Shown: positions 9,027-16,664 of the stretch, piece after piece | Position numbering within the stretch: position 1 is the stretch's first letter | How the letters are laid out: every line of letters begins with the position of its first letter | Assembly: GCF_029016485.1 (NCBI RefSeq) | Contig: NZ_CP092107.1 | Span: 1,798,001 to 1,862,000, forward strand | Length of the DNA stretch: 64,000 nucleotides | Direction: 5' to 3' | Origin: Vibrio sp. JC009 | Lineage (GTDB): Bacteria > Pseudomonadota > Gammaproteobacteria > Enterobacterales > Vibrionaceae | Notes under the pieces: model-generated | The model's database searches: none | What the model was told of the DNA's origin: nothing | Seen by the model: only the letters and a program-made list of their open reading frames with translations | Translations under genes and position numbers: made by a program

Positions 9027-9067
9027 ATCCTGACGTCCTTGTATTTACTACCTAGATAGACTGCTTA

Positions 9068-9083
9068 TGCATTAACTATTCCA
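9068..9083 (-). promoter_or_regulatory. Candidate sigma-54 promoter of nifLA
   Basis: On the minus strand TGGAATAGTTAATGCA has GG and GC spaced by 10 bases as sigma-54 requires, about 42 bp before the nifL ATG. The -24 box is weak (TGGAAT for TGGCAC), so this is a candidate only. Confidence 0.4.
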
Positions 9084-9125
9084 TGAAAAAAATGCGGCTT
9101 TTGTTGAGTTGATTTAAAAACCGCA

Positions 9126-9141
9126 TGTTTGATTTAGAACA
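9126..9141 (+). promoter_or_regulatory. NifA upstream activator site, distal
   Basis: TGTTTGATTTAGAACA fits the NifA consensus TGT-N10-ACA exactly. It lies about 130-145 bp upstream of the rnfA sigma-54 promoter, a normal enhancer distance. Confidence 0.65.
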
Positions 9142-9165
9142 ATTGATGACAAAATAAACGCCCTT

Positions 9166-9181
9166 TGTCTGCTTTGTGACA
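9166..9181 (+). promoter_or_regulatory. NifA upstream activator site, proximal
   Basis: TGTCTGCTTTGTGACA is a second exact TGT-N10-ACA match, 40 bp from the first and about 90-105 bp before the rnfA promoter. Two spaced sites on one face of the helix (40 bp is close to four turns) strengthen the case. Confidence 0.7.
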
Positions 9182-9269
9182 AGGATCTCCTTTTTGATTT
9201 TGCGCCTGTTTTTCCCAATCCCCCTGAAAATAAAGGGGTGCAATGAACTTTTTTGGTGCAGAGGTGCAA

Positions 9270-9285
9270 TGGCACACACTATGCA
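9270..9285 (+). promoter_or_regulatory. Sigma-54 promoter of the rnf operon
   Basis: TGGCACACACTATGCA carries a perfect -24 box (TGGCAC) and a near-consensus -12 box (ATGCA for TTGCA) with the required GG-N10-GC spacing. It ends 38 bp before the rnfA ATG at 9324. Confidence 0.75.
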
Positions 9286-9323
9286 GCAGACCCTGTAAAT
9301 TGGATTTTTCAGGGAAGAGAAGA

Positions 9324-9899
9324 ATGTCTGAGGGAATACTCATATTACTGAGTGCGGCATTCGTTAATAACGTGGTATTAGCGAAGTTTTTGGGCCTGTG
9401 TCCTTTTATGGGAGTGTCAGGGAAAATAGGTAGCGCGCTGGGGATGGGAATAGCAACGACCTTTGTGCTGACCCTGGCCGCTGTCACTACATGGTTGCTG
9501 GAGTTCTTTATTCTGGGGCCGCTTAATCTGCAGTTTATGCGCATTATCGCCTTCATACTGGTTATTGCGGCGGTGGTTCAGTTTACAGAGCTTTATGTGA
9601 AGAAACATGACCCGTCACTTTATCAGTCGCTGGGTGTTTTCCTTCCTCTTATAACAACTAACTGTGCGGTACTTGGCGTGGCTCTGCTAGCGGTACAGGA
9701 TGGCCTTTCGTTTATCAATACCGTTATGTTCAGTGTTGGCTCAGCCCTTGGTTTCACCATAGTGATTGTTTTGTTTGCTGGTTTAAGAAGTCAGTTAAGT
9801 CTGAACCGTGTGCCTGACGCTTTAAAAGGCTCACCCATAGCGTTCATTACTGCTGGTCTTCTCTCTATGGCCTTTATGGGCTTTTCCGGAATCGTTTAA
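9324..9899 (+). CDS. rnfA: Rnf complex membrane subunit RnfA
   Basis: RnfA is an integral inner-membrane subunit of the Rnf complex, which couples ion flow to electron transfer between NADH and ferredoxin or flavodoxin. The 191-residue protein is almost wholly hydrophobic, with about six membrane segments, and has the family signatures AAFVNNVVLAKFLGLCPFMG and LITTNCAVLGVAL. ATG at 9324 (MSEGILILLSAAF), preceded by GGGAAGAGAAGA, matches family length; the upstream-extended frame would include the promoter. First gene of a seven-gene operon that begins with NifA and sigma-54 sites. Confidence 0.95.
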   Translation: MSEGILILLSAAFVNNVVLAKFLGLCPFMGVSGKIGSALGMGIATTFVLTLAAVTTWLLEFFILGPLNLQFMRIIAFILVIAAVVQFTELYVKKHDPSLYQSLGVFLPLITTNCAVLGVALLAVQDGLSFINTVMFSVGSALGFTIVIVLFAGLRSQLSLNRVPDALKGSPIAFITAGLLSMAFMGFSGIV

Positions 9900-9916
9900 G
9901 GCAAGGAGGCGCTGTT

Positions 9917-10462
9917 TTGATTTCTGTTATTTTCTTTATTGTTCTGGGCGCTTCACTGGGTGGTGCTCTGGGATTCGCGTCCAAAGTCTTTCAGGTGGAA
10001 AGTAACCCTCTGGTGGACAAGATAGAAGCTTTGATGCCTGGCGGTCAGTGTGGCCAGTGCGGTGAAGCCGGGTGCCGTCAGGCCGCTGAAGCCATGGTGC
10101 GCGGTGAGTTGAGTCCGGATTCCTGTCCTCCGGGAGGCGCTGCGTTAACAACTGCTATTGCAGATATGCTGGGCGTTTCGCTGGAAATGGGTGAAGAGGA
10201 TATTTCCTGGGTGGCTCAGATAGATGAGTCACAGTGTTCCGGCTGTACCCGCTGTTACAAAGCTTGTCCGTTCGATGCCATTGTGGGGGCGACCAAGCAG
10301 ATTCATACCGTGATTTCTGATGTGTGTACCGGCTGTCAGCTCTGCTCTCAGGTTTGCCCTCAGGATTGTCTCTCTATCGTTCAGGTTGAGCCGGATGTGA
10401 ACACATGGTACTGGCCAAAGCCTAAGACCGACTCTGAACCTAAACCAACACTGGTGCATTGA
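9917..10462 (+). CDS. rnfB: Rnf complex iron-sulfur subunit RnfB
   Basis: RnfB is the membrane-anchored electron-input/output subunit. The 181-residue protein has an N-terminal membrane helix (VIFFIVLGASLGGALGFASK), an Fe-S domain with the cysteine pattern GGQCGQCGEAGC plus a later Cys (DSCPPGG), and two ferredoxin-type [4Fe-4S] motifs (CSGCTRCYKACP and CTGCQLCSQVCP). The start is TTG at 9917: AAGGAGG lies 7 bp upstream and no ATG fits. It sits 17 bp after rnfA and 9 bp before rnfC. Confidence 0.95.
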   Translation: MISVIFFIVLGASLGGALGFASKVFQVESNPLVDKIEALMPGGQCGQCGEAGCRQAAEAMVRGELSPDSCPPGGAALTTAIADMLGVSLEMGEEDISWVAQIDESQCSGCTRCYKACPFDAIVGATKQIHTVISDVCTGCQLCSQVCPQDCLSIVQVEPDVNTWYWPKPKTDSEPKPTLVH

Positions 10463-10471
10463 GGAGGATTT

Positions 10472-11974
10472 ATGCAGAGTTTGTTTAATTCTCCCTTTAG
10501 CGGAGGAATTCATCCCAAGACCTATAAGTCGCTTTCCAATGAAAAAGCGATTGAAAAAGCATTCTGGCCCCGGAATGTCTATCTCTCGCTACAACTGAGA
10601 AATGGTGCTTTGCTTAAACCTCTGGTTGAAGTAGGGGAGCATGTTAAGCGCGGACAGAAAATCGCGGTGGGCCGCTCGGATATGGTGGCTCCGATTCACT
10701 CGCCGGTGAACGGTATTGTGACCGGAATTACCGAGCACATTACTGCGCACCCTTCAAAGGTGAAAAGTGAAAGCATAATCATCCGTGCCAATCAGGATAA
10801 AAGCTGGGCCACGACAGCGACGAAAGGCAACTTTTACGCACTTTCCGGTAAAGAAATCATTGAGAAGGTGAATGCTGCCGGGATCGTGGGCCTTGGAGGC
10901 GCGGGTTTTCCCACTGCGGCTAAGCTCAGGTTTGCCAGTCAGGCAAAGGTGCACACCCTGGTTATTAATGGTGGTGAGTGTGAGCCCTATCTTACCTGTG
11001 ACGATGTCACCATGCGCGAATATGGCGCAGAGGTTATCGCCGGTGTTCGTCTGATGCTAAAAGCTTCTGGTGCTGAAAAGGCCGTTATCGGTATTGAGGA
11101 CAATAAGGCTGAGGCCTTTGAACAGTTAAAGTCACTGGCCTCCGATGATGACAATATTCAGGTAAAGCTGGTTCCGAGTATTTATCCGATGGGGTCTGAA
11201 AGGCATCTGATTAAAACGGTCACAGGGGTAACGGTTCCGCTCGGGCAGTTGTCTACGGCCGTTGGTATCTTGGTAAACAACATTGCAACGGCACAGGCGG
11301 TTTATCAGGCGGTTCGTTTTAACCGTCCGCTTGTCAGCCGTCTGATCACGGTATCGGGTAAAGGGATAGAGAATCCTTGTAATGTTGAGGTGCCGGTGGG
11401 CAGTCCGGTTCACGAGATACTTTTGCACTGTGGTGGTTTTAGTGAGGATACCGAACGCTTGATCTTCGGTGGTCCTATGATGGGGCAGGTGATCCCTTCT
11501 CCTCAGGTACCGGTTGATAAATGTGTCGGCGGGATACTGGCTCTGACAGTAGATGAAGTAAAAGAGCGGCCTCATCAGGAGTGTATTCGCTGTGGTCAGT
11601 GTGTAAGGGCATGTCCTATGGGGCTGATGCCGTTTCAGATGGCGGCTTATTCAAGGCTGTCTGATTTTAAGATGACGGAAACCATGGGCGTGAATCATTG
11701 CCTTTCATGCGGAGCCTGTAGCTATGTTTGTCCTTCAAATATTCCTTTGGTGCAGTATTTCCAGCATGCGAAAGGGGCAATAACGGCCAACAAGATGAAA
11801 GAGAAGAAGTCTGCTCAGGCTAAAGCGCTGACAGAAGCACGGAAACTAAGACTTCAGAAGGAAGCTGAAGCGAAAAAAGCAGCTAAGGCTGCTAAAGCGG
11901 CGGGGCGTAAAAAGCGCGCTCCAAGAGCATCGGCTCGTGCCGCCAGTAAACAGAAGGAGGCTGTAAATGATTAA
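10472..11974 (+). CDS. rnfC: Rnf complex NADH-oxidising subunit RnfC
   Basis: RnfC carries the NADH/FMN site and two [4Fe-4S] clusters. The 500-residue protein shows the flavin/NADH glycine-rich stretch GIVGLGGAGFPTAAKL, the GGECEPYLTCDD segment, and two cluster motifs CIRCGQCVRACP and CLSCGACSYVCP. The tail after ~residue 450 is Lys/Ala-rich coiled coil (EARKLRLQKEAEAKKAAKAA), which varies between species and is shorter here than in many housekeeping Vibrio RnfC. RBS GAGGA precedes the ATG. It overlaps rnfD by 8 bp, implying translational coupling. Confidence 0.95.
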   Translation: MQSLFNSPFSGGIHPKTYKSLSNEKAIEKAFWPRNVYLSLQLRNGALLKPLVEVGEHVKRGQKIAVGRSDMVAPIHSPVNGIVTGITEHITAHPSKVKSESIIIRANQDKSWATTATKGNFYALSGKEIIEKVNAAGIVGLGGAGFPTAAKLRFASQAKVHTLVINGGECEPYLTCDDVTMREYGAEVIAGVRLMLKASGAEKAVIGIEDNKAEAFEQLKSLASDDDNIQVKLVPSIYPMGSERHLIKTVTGVTVPLGQLSTAVGILVNNIATAQAVYQAVRFNRPLVSRLITVSGKGIENPCNVEVPVGSPVHEILLHCGGFSEDTERLIFGGPMMGQVIPSPQVPVDKCVGGILALTVDEVKERPHQECIRCGQCVRACPMGLMPFQMAAYSRLSDFKMTETMGVNHCLSCGACSYVCPSNIPLVQYFQHAKGAITANKMKEKKSAQAKALTEARKLRLQKEAEAKKAAKAAKAAGRKKRAPRASARAASKQKEAVND

Positions 11975-12959
11975 TTATGAATCGGCGACTGGCCCGTTCT
12001 CTCATAGTGAGAACTCCAGCGTGCGGATAATGTATACCGTGATCCTGACGCTGATGCCTGCGGTTCTGTACGGGATTTACCAGTTTGGCTTAAACAGCTT
12101 ATATGTTCTGGCTATGTGTGCTTTGGTTGCTGTCTTAACCGAGTATCTGTGCCTGAAAATTATGGGCCGGAATGCAAAGGCAAGTCTTGATGGTTCAGCC
12201 TTGCTGACGGGTCTGCTTCTGGCAATGAGCCTTCCGCCAACGGTTCCCATGTGGCTTTGTGCTTTGGGCAGTGTTTTCGCTATTGTGGTCGGCAAACAGA
12301 TTTATGGCGGGCTGGGGCAAAACCTGTTTAATCCGGCAATGCTGGCCAGGGTTATGCTGCTTATCTGTTTCCCGGTTGAAATGACGAACTGGTCGGCTCC
12401 GGCTCCCATTGATTTTAGTCATAATCAGGTGTTTGTTCCCCAAGAATGGCTACAGTTTGATGGTGTAACTTCAGCGACCGCGTTGAGTGGCCTGAAGGAG
12501 GGCGCTGATGCGGTATCTCTGTTTCTTGGTGCGCAGTCAGGCAGCCTTGGTGAAACCTCAGCATTTCTTATTCTGCTTGGCGGTTTATACATGATTTATC
12601 GCGGGATCATCCACTGGGCGATTCCTGCTTCATTTCTTTCAGGTATCGCATTACCGGCATTGATTAGCTCAGTCGTTAGTCCTGACACGTTTCTTCCGCT
12701 GTCGACCCATATCTTCAGTGGTGCCGCTATGCTTGGGGCTTTCTATATCGCAACCGATCTGGTGACCTCACCAACCAGTGTACGGGGCCAGATGATCTAC
12801 GGAGCATCCTGTGGCCTGCTGATCTGGCTTATCCGCAGCTTTGGCAGTTACCCGGAAGGGGTGGCATTTGCTGTTTTGATCATGAATGCAGCCACACCTC
12901 TAATCGATCACTATCTGAGACCCGACATCTTTGGCAGCAAAGCGGCGGTGGAGAAGTAG
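11967..12959 (+). CDS. rnfD: Rnf complex membrane subunit RnfD
   Basis: RnfD is an integral membrane subunit with covalently bound FMN. The 330-residue protein has about nine to ten hydrophobic segments and the flavinylation region with the S/T-G-A-T pattern ([14 protein letters not shown]); the Thr in TSAT is the expected FMN attachment residue. It keeps [18 protein letters not shown] near the C-terminus, a family signature. Start ATG overlaps the rnfC end, with AAGGAGG in the rnfC coding sequence as its ribosome site. Confidence 0.94.
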   Translation: MINYESATGPFSHSENSSVRIMYTVILTLMPAVLYGIYQFGLNSLYVLAMCALVAVLTEYLCLKIMGRNAKASLDGSALLTGLLLAMSLPPTVPMWLCALGSVFAIVVGKQIYGGLGQNLFNPAMLARVMLLICFPVEMTNWSAPAPIDFSHNQVFVPQEWLQFDGVTSATALSGLKEGADAVSLFLGAQSGSLGETSAFLILLGGLYMIYRGIIHWAIPASFLSGIALPALISSVVSPDTFLPLSTHIFSGAAMLGAFYIATDLVTSPTSVRGQMIYGASCGLLIWLIRSFGSYPEGVAFAVLIMNAATPLIDHYLRPDIFGSKAAVEK

Positions 12960-12961
12960 TT

Positions 12962-13570
12962 ATGCAAGCATCAATAGAAAAGTGGAAAGAGAATATTCCT
13001 TATCAGAGCGCGCTTCTTGCAGTCTGCTCAGGTGTCGCTGCCATGCTTCTTGTAGTGGTTCAGTACTATACCAGTCCGGTGATCGAGCAGCGTATAGCTG
13101 AAGATCAGAATGCGCTTCTTTCAGAAGTTCTCAACGGTAAGCCTTTTGCCAATGCGGTGTTTGAAAGCGAAAAAGAAGTGGAGTACGGCGGACTGAAGTA
13201 CCAGATTTATCCGGTTATGAATGAAGCAGGTGAGCTTACTCACTATGTTATCCGGGGAGGTGAAGAGGGCTACAGTGGTGAAATTCGCTTCCTTGCTGGT
13301 GTCGATACACTTGGCCGGATTGAAGGGGTAAGGATCCTCAGTCATACCGAAACGCCGGGGCTGGGTGACAAAATTGAGCTGGCTAAAAGTGACTGGGTAC
13401 TTAGCTTTACCGGCCGCTCTTTACAAAACACGCCGGTGTGGGGCGTAAAAAAAGACGGTGGTGATTTTGACCAGTTCAGCGGAGCAACCATTACCCCCCG
13501 CAGCGTTGTAAGAGGTGTCCACAAGGCCATGCTGGCACTGGAAAAGTCAAAGGAGAGTGGCGATGAGTAA
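12962..13570 (+). CDS. rnfG: Rnf complex FMN-binding subunit RnfG
   Basis: RnfG is a periplasm-facing flavoprotein anchored by one N-terminal helix ([20 protein letters not shown]). The 202-residue protein carries the FMN_bind motif [11 protein letters not shown]; the Thr of SGAT is the known site of covalent FMN attachment. Other family signatures are [12 protein letters not shown] and [11 protein letters not shown]. It begins 2 bp after rnfD stops and overlaps rnfE by 8 bp. Confidence 0.94.
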   Translation: MQASIEKWKENIPYQSALLAVCSGVAAMLLVVVQYYTSPVIEQRIAEDQNALLSEVLNGKPFANAVFESEKEVEYGGLKYQIYPVMNEAGELTHYVIRGGEEGYSGEIRFLAGVDTLGRIEGVRILSHTETPGLGDKIELAKSDWVLSFTGRSLQNTPVWGVKKDGGDFDQFSGATITPRSVVRGVHKAMLALEKSKESGDE

Positions 13571-14231
13571 CTACAAAGGAATCGTAAAAGAGGGCATGTG
13601 GAATAACAATATTGTCCTCAATCAGTCGCTGGCACTCTGCCCTTTGATGGCGGTTACAAGCAGCGCAACAAACGGGCTGGGACTTGGACTGGCAACAACA
13701 GCAGTAATGATAGCTTCAAATATGCTGGTATCACTGGGCAAAAGCTTTATCAGTAAAGCGGTTCGTATTCCGGTTAACGTCATCATTATCGCAACACTGG
13801 TAACGCTGACGGATGTCATCCTCAATGCCTGGCTGCATCCATTGCATAAGGTTCTCGGGCTTTTTATTCCGCTTATTGTAACTAACTGCGCCATTCTTGG
13901 GCGGGTTGAATCCTTTGCCAGCAAGTCAGCACTGGCTCCCTCATTCGTGGACGGTGCAGCAATGGGACTGGGTTTTACCTGGGTGTTGGTAGTGCTGGGC
14001 GGGATCCGGGAAATACTGGGTAGCGGCACGCTGTTTTCCAATGCCAGCCTGTTGCTGGGAGAAACTTTCTCGTTTCTGGAGTTAACGGTGATTCCTGATT
14101 ATCGGGGTCTGCTTCTGGTTATCTTGCCACCGGGCGGTTTTTTGGTGCTTGGCGCCTTGCTGGGGATCAAGCAGAAGGTGGAATTAAATCTTAAGCAGCG
14201 TCACAGCGCACAAGCAATAATGGTCAAGTAA
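13563..14231 (+). CDS. rnfE: Rnf complex membrane subunit RnfE
   Basis: RnfE is the partner of RnfA in the membrane core and shares its fold. This 222-residue protein has six membrane segments and the signatures [19 protein letters not shown] and [18 protein letters not shown]. The ATG at 13563 ([16 protein letters not shown]), inside the end of rnfG and preceded by AAGGAGAG, is chosen over an upstream in-frame ATG at 13515 because it matches family length and fits overlap coupling. Confidence 0.94.
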   Translation: MSNYKGIVKEGMWNNNIVLNQSLALCPLMAVTSSATNGLGLGLATTAVMIASNMLVSLGKSFISKAVRIPVNVIIIATLVTLTDVILNAWLHPLHKVLGLFIPLIVTNCAILGRVESFASKSALAPSFVDGAAMGLGFTWVLVVLGGIREILGSGTLFSNASLLLGETFSFLELTVIPDYRGLLLVILPPGGFLVLGALLGIKQKVELNLKQRHSAQAIMVK

Positions 14232-14245
14232 AGGGAGGAATCAAT

Positions 14246-14506
14246 ATGAATGTCAGTGTTGTATACGCTTTGTCGGAAGAGCAGGCCTGGATTCCGGTTG
14301 AAGTGGAGGAGAACGCCACTTTGCTGACCGCCATCCATACCTCCGGCATGCTTAATATGTTTCCTTCCATTGAGCTCGATAAACAGAAAGTGGGGGTGTT
14401 TGGCAAAGTCTCTTCGCTGGAAGCGACGCTTAATGAAGGGGACAGAGTGGAAATTTACCGCCCGATTGTCTGGGTAGCAGACGATGAAGACGACGATGAC
14501 GATTAA
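14246..14506 (+). CDS. rnfH: RnfH, ubiquitin-fold accessory protein
   Basis: This 86-residue protein belongs to the RnfH (UPF0125) family, a small beta-grasp protein. The pattern VVYALSEEQAWIPVEVEE, SGMLNMFPSIELDK, KVGVFGKVSS and GDRVEIYRPIVWVADDEDDD is typical. RnfH is found at the end of rnf operons linked to nitrogen fixation, for instance the Azotobacter vinelandii rnf1 cluster beside nifLA, whereas the housekeeping enteric/Vibrio rsx/rnf operon lacks it. That supports a nif-dedicated operon here. Its biochemical role is not settled. GGGAGG precedes the ATG. Confidence 0.9.
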   Translation: MNVSVVYALSEEQAWIPVEVEENATLLTAIHTSGMLNMFPSIELDKQKVGVFGKVSSLEATLNEGDRVEIYRPIVWVADDEDDDDD

Positions 14507-14508
14507 AT

Positions 14509-14524
14509 TGTCGTATTTAGGACA
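14509..14524 (+). promoter_or_regulatory. NifA upstream activator site before nifF
   Basis: TGTCGTATTTAGGACA matches TGT-N10-ACA exactly. It is only about 62 bp before the -24 box, closer than most such sites but still possible. Confidence 0.6.
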
Positions 14525-14585
14525 AAATGTTTGTCCGTTGCAGTGTTTAAATATAGATAGGTAAGTAAAAACAATAAGTTAAGAG

Positions 14586-14601
14586 TGGATTGCTTTTTGC
14601 A
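14586..14601 (+). promoter_or_regulatory. Sigma-54 promoter of nifF
   Basis: TGGATTGCTTTTTGCA has an exact -12 box (TTGCA), GG-N10-GC spacing and a partial -24 box. It lies 64 bp before the flavodoxin ATG. Confidence 0.6.
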
Positions 14602-14665
14602 GAATAACTAATGTCCACTTTCTAAGTTCAGATTAGAAATTTCAGTAGGTTTCAAGGAGTGAAAT

Positions 14666-15202
14666 ATGTCTAAAGTAGGTATTTTTTTCGGAACGGATTC
14701 TGGAAGCACCAGAAAGATTGCTAAGATGATTTTCAAGCAACTGGGTGAAGACGTTGCCGCTAAGCCACTAAACATTAACCGCGTTGATGCTTCGGCATTT
14801 GATGAGTATGACTATCTTATTATGGGTACGCCAACCTATGGTGAGGGCTTATTGCCGGGTATGTCGGCAGAGTGTCAGGCAGAGAGCTGGGAAGAGTTTG
14901 TACCAAACTTTGAAGAGATTGATCTGTCAGGCAAAAAAGTAGGCCTGTTCGGACTGGGTGATCAGGTGAACTATCCCAACGAGTTTGTTGACGGGCTGGG
15001 TGAGCTTTATGACTGTGTCGTTGAAAGCGGTGCAGAGCTGGTAGGTAGCTGGCCAACAGACGGATACGAGTTTAATGAGTCTACAGCGGTAGATGAGGAT
15101 TCATTTGTCGGCCTGGTTATCGATAAAGACAATCAGGCAAGTCTGACCGAAGAGCGGGTGACCAACTGGGTAGGCCAGATAAAAGGCGAAATGGGATTAT
15201 AA
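14666..15202 (+). CDS. nifF: NifF-type flavodoxin
   Basis: This 178-residue long-chain flavodoxin would carry electrons to nitrogenase reductase. The phosphate-binding loop FGTDSGSTRK is at residues ~8-17, the first FMN loop at MGTPTYGEG with an aromatic stacking Tyr, and the second at GLGDQVNYPNEF. The long-chain insertion is present. Position after rnfH and behind a NifA site and sigma-54 promoter marks it as NifF and not a general flavodoxin (FldA/FldB). AAGGAG lies 7 bp before the ATG. Confidence 0.88.
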   Translation: MSKVGIFFGTDSGSTRKIAKMIFKQLGEDVAAKPLNINRVDASAFDEYDYLIMGTPTYGEGLLPGMSAECQAESWEEFVPNFEEIDLSGKKVGLFGLGDQVNYPNEFVDGLGELYDCVVESGAELVGSWPTDGYEFNESTAVDEDSFVGLVIDKDNQASLTEERVTNWVGQIKGEMGL

Positions 15203-15225
15203 CTAAATAGCGTTATTACAGGCAT

Positions 15226-15260
15226 TTGGCGCTCTAAGTGGCATGCTTAGGGCGTCTTTT
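15226..15260 (+). terminator. Terminator after nifF
   Basis: A stem TGGCGCTCTAAG / CTTAGGGCGTC (near-perfect) with a short loop TGGCATG is followed by TTTTTT. Confidence 0.8.
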
Positions 15261-15441
15261 TTATCTAATAAGGTAATCTTAAAATAATTAGTGCAAAGTT
15301 AATTCAAACCTGTCTGGGCGCAAATTAAAGCTGTGGCGATCTGTTAAGCTAACACTTATTGATTGCATCAATATTAATCGTCGTTTTATTTTTCAGGGTG
15401 CCTTCTTTTACCCTGGCCGCAGGTAAGGAATAACAAGCCAT

Positions 15442-16200
15442 ATGTGTCGTTGGTTAGCATATCAGGGAGAGCCGATTTATCTGGATGAATTGGTTTATAA
15501 GCCTGAACACTCTCTTATTCATCAAAGTATTGATGCGCGTAAAGCCGTAACTCGTGTTAATGCCGATGGTTTTGGTCTTGGCTGGTATACAGAGCAGCCT
15601 ACACCGGGGCTTTTCCATGAAGTACTTCCTGCCTGGGGTGATGATAATTTAAGGTCGCTTGCTCATCATATCCGCTCGCACCGCTTTATGGCGCACGTCC
15701 GCTCTTCAACCGGAGCTCAGGTTTCCCGTGCAAACTGCCACCCCTTTATTCTGGATAACTGGATGTTTCTGCACAACGGCCAGATTGGTGAGTTCTGTAA
15801 GGTTAAATTTGCGCTTGAACGTCTGCTGCCCGAATCGCTTTATCTGAAACGTCACGGGACCACAGACAGCGAGTTGATCTTTTTGCTGATGATGAAAAAT
15901 GGTCTGCAGGATGATCCAATTAACGCCATTAAAAAGACACTGGATGAAGTGGAAAGCGCTGTTGCCGATAAAGGCGGCGTTGAGCCATTTAAAGCTTCAA
16001 TCTGTATCTCCGATGGTGAGCAGCTCTGGCTGGTGAGATACAGCACGGATAAGCAGCCACCAACGGTTTTCACTAAAGAAATTGACGGAAACCTGATACT
16101 GGCATCAGAGCCACTGGACAACTGCCCGCAATGGAAGTGCGTGGAGCCTCAGACGATTTGTCACTATCTGGATGGTGTCAGTCAGACTTATCCGATTTAA
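15442..16200 (+). CDS. Class II glutamine amidotransferase (YafJ-like)
   Basis: This 252-residue protein has the N-terminal nucleophile fold: Cys2, exposed after Met removal (MCRWLAYQGEP), with NADGFGLGWYT, HVRSSTGAQVSRANCHPF and FLHNGQIGEF, the GATase_2 glutamine-binding signatures. No synthase domain is fused, so it resembles E. coli YafJ, whose acceptor is unknown. It follows the nifF terminator by ~180 bp and likely has its own promoter; a link with nitrogen fixation is not shown. Confidence 0.85.
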   Translation: MCRWLAYQGEPIYLDELVYKPEHSLIHQSIDARKAVTRVNADGFGLGWYTEQPTPGLFHEVLPAWGDDNLRSLAHHIRSHRFMAHVRSSTGAQVSRANCHPFILDNWMFLHNGQIGEFCKVKFALERLLPESLYLKRHGTTDSELIFLLMMKNGLQDDPINAIKKTLDEVESAVADKGGVEPFKASICISDGEQLWLVRYSTDKQPPTVFTKEIDGNLILASEPLDNCPQWKCVEPQTICHYLDGVSQTYPI

Positions 16201-16258
16201 ATCGCAGACCTGAGTGTATCTGCCGGATATGCTCAGGCTTTACTGCCTGACAGCACAA

Positions 16259-16480
16259 CTAAGCCAGCTTGCTCCACAGGTCACGGTCCATGTCAGTAAC
16301 CCTATCATTGATTAAGGTAATAAATGGAAGCAGTGTCAGTGACACATCGGTTTCAAAGTTAAAGTCAGTTACGACCGCACTTCCTTGTACCAGAGATTTA
16401 CCGTTCATACCTTCGATGAAATTTGCTACCACTTTTGCAGCAGAGCCACAGTAGGTTTCTATTTTATAAATATTGCTCAT
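16259..16480 (-). CDS. Small conserved-looking protein of unknown function
   Basis: 73 residues, beginning MSNIYKIETYCGSAAKVVAN. A good ribosome site (GAGGTG, 7 bp before ATG) and a balanced soluble composition support a real gene. I do not recognise a family. It has no signal peptide or membrane segment. It follows a putative 46-residue membrane peptide gene by 12 bp on the same strand and is divergent from the DUF294 gene. Confidence 0.55.
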   Translation of the reverse strand: MSNIYKIETYCGSAAKVVANFIEGMNGKSLVQGSAVVTDFNFETDVSLTLLPFITLINDRVTDMDRDLWSKLA

Positions 16481-16492
16481 AAGTACACCTCG

Positions 16493-16633
16493 CTATTTGT
16501 AATACAATAATGCCACTGTGGCGGCGATAATGCACATTAATAATCTGGTAAGTGTGATCGCAATAACAAGGATGGCTTCATTTTTCCTATCTCTGTAGGC
16601 TTGCTGCTTTAGCTTGTATATATTATTAATCAT
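16493..16633 (-). CDS. Putative small single-pass membrane protein
   Basis: 46 residues: a basic head (MINNIYKLKQQAYRDRKNE) and one hydrophobic helix of about 22 residues (ILVIAITLTRLLMCIIAATV) ending in LLYYK. A longer frame starts at 16690 but ATG 16633 gives a sensible small membrane protein. The ribosome site (AGGA, 11-12 bp away) is weak. Its upstream region overlaps that of the divergent DUF294 gene. Confidence 0.4.
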   Translation of the reverse strand: MINNIYKLKQQAYRDRKNEAILVIAITLTRLLMCIIAATVALLYYK

Positions 16634-16664
16634 ACAAAACGACCGTCCTAAAGGAAGTCTAGCT

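Noticed and set aside
9243..9323. Extended rnfA N-terminus
   Set aside because: The extension covers the sigma-54 promoter and would exceed family length; ATG 9324 fits.
15442..16200. Class II amidotransferase as part of the nif regulon
   Set aside because: A good terminator follows nifF and I find no NifA site or sigma-54 promoter before this gene.
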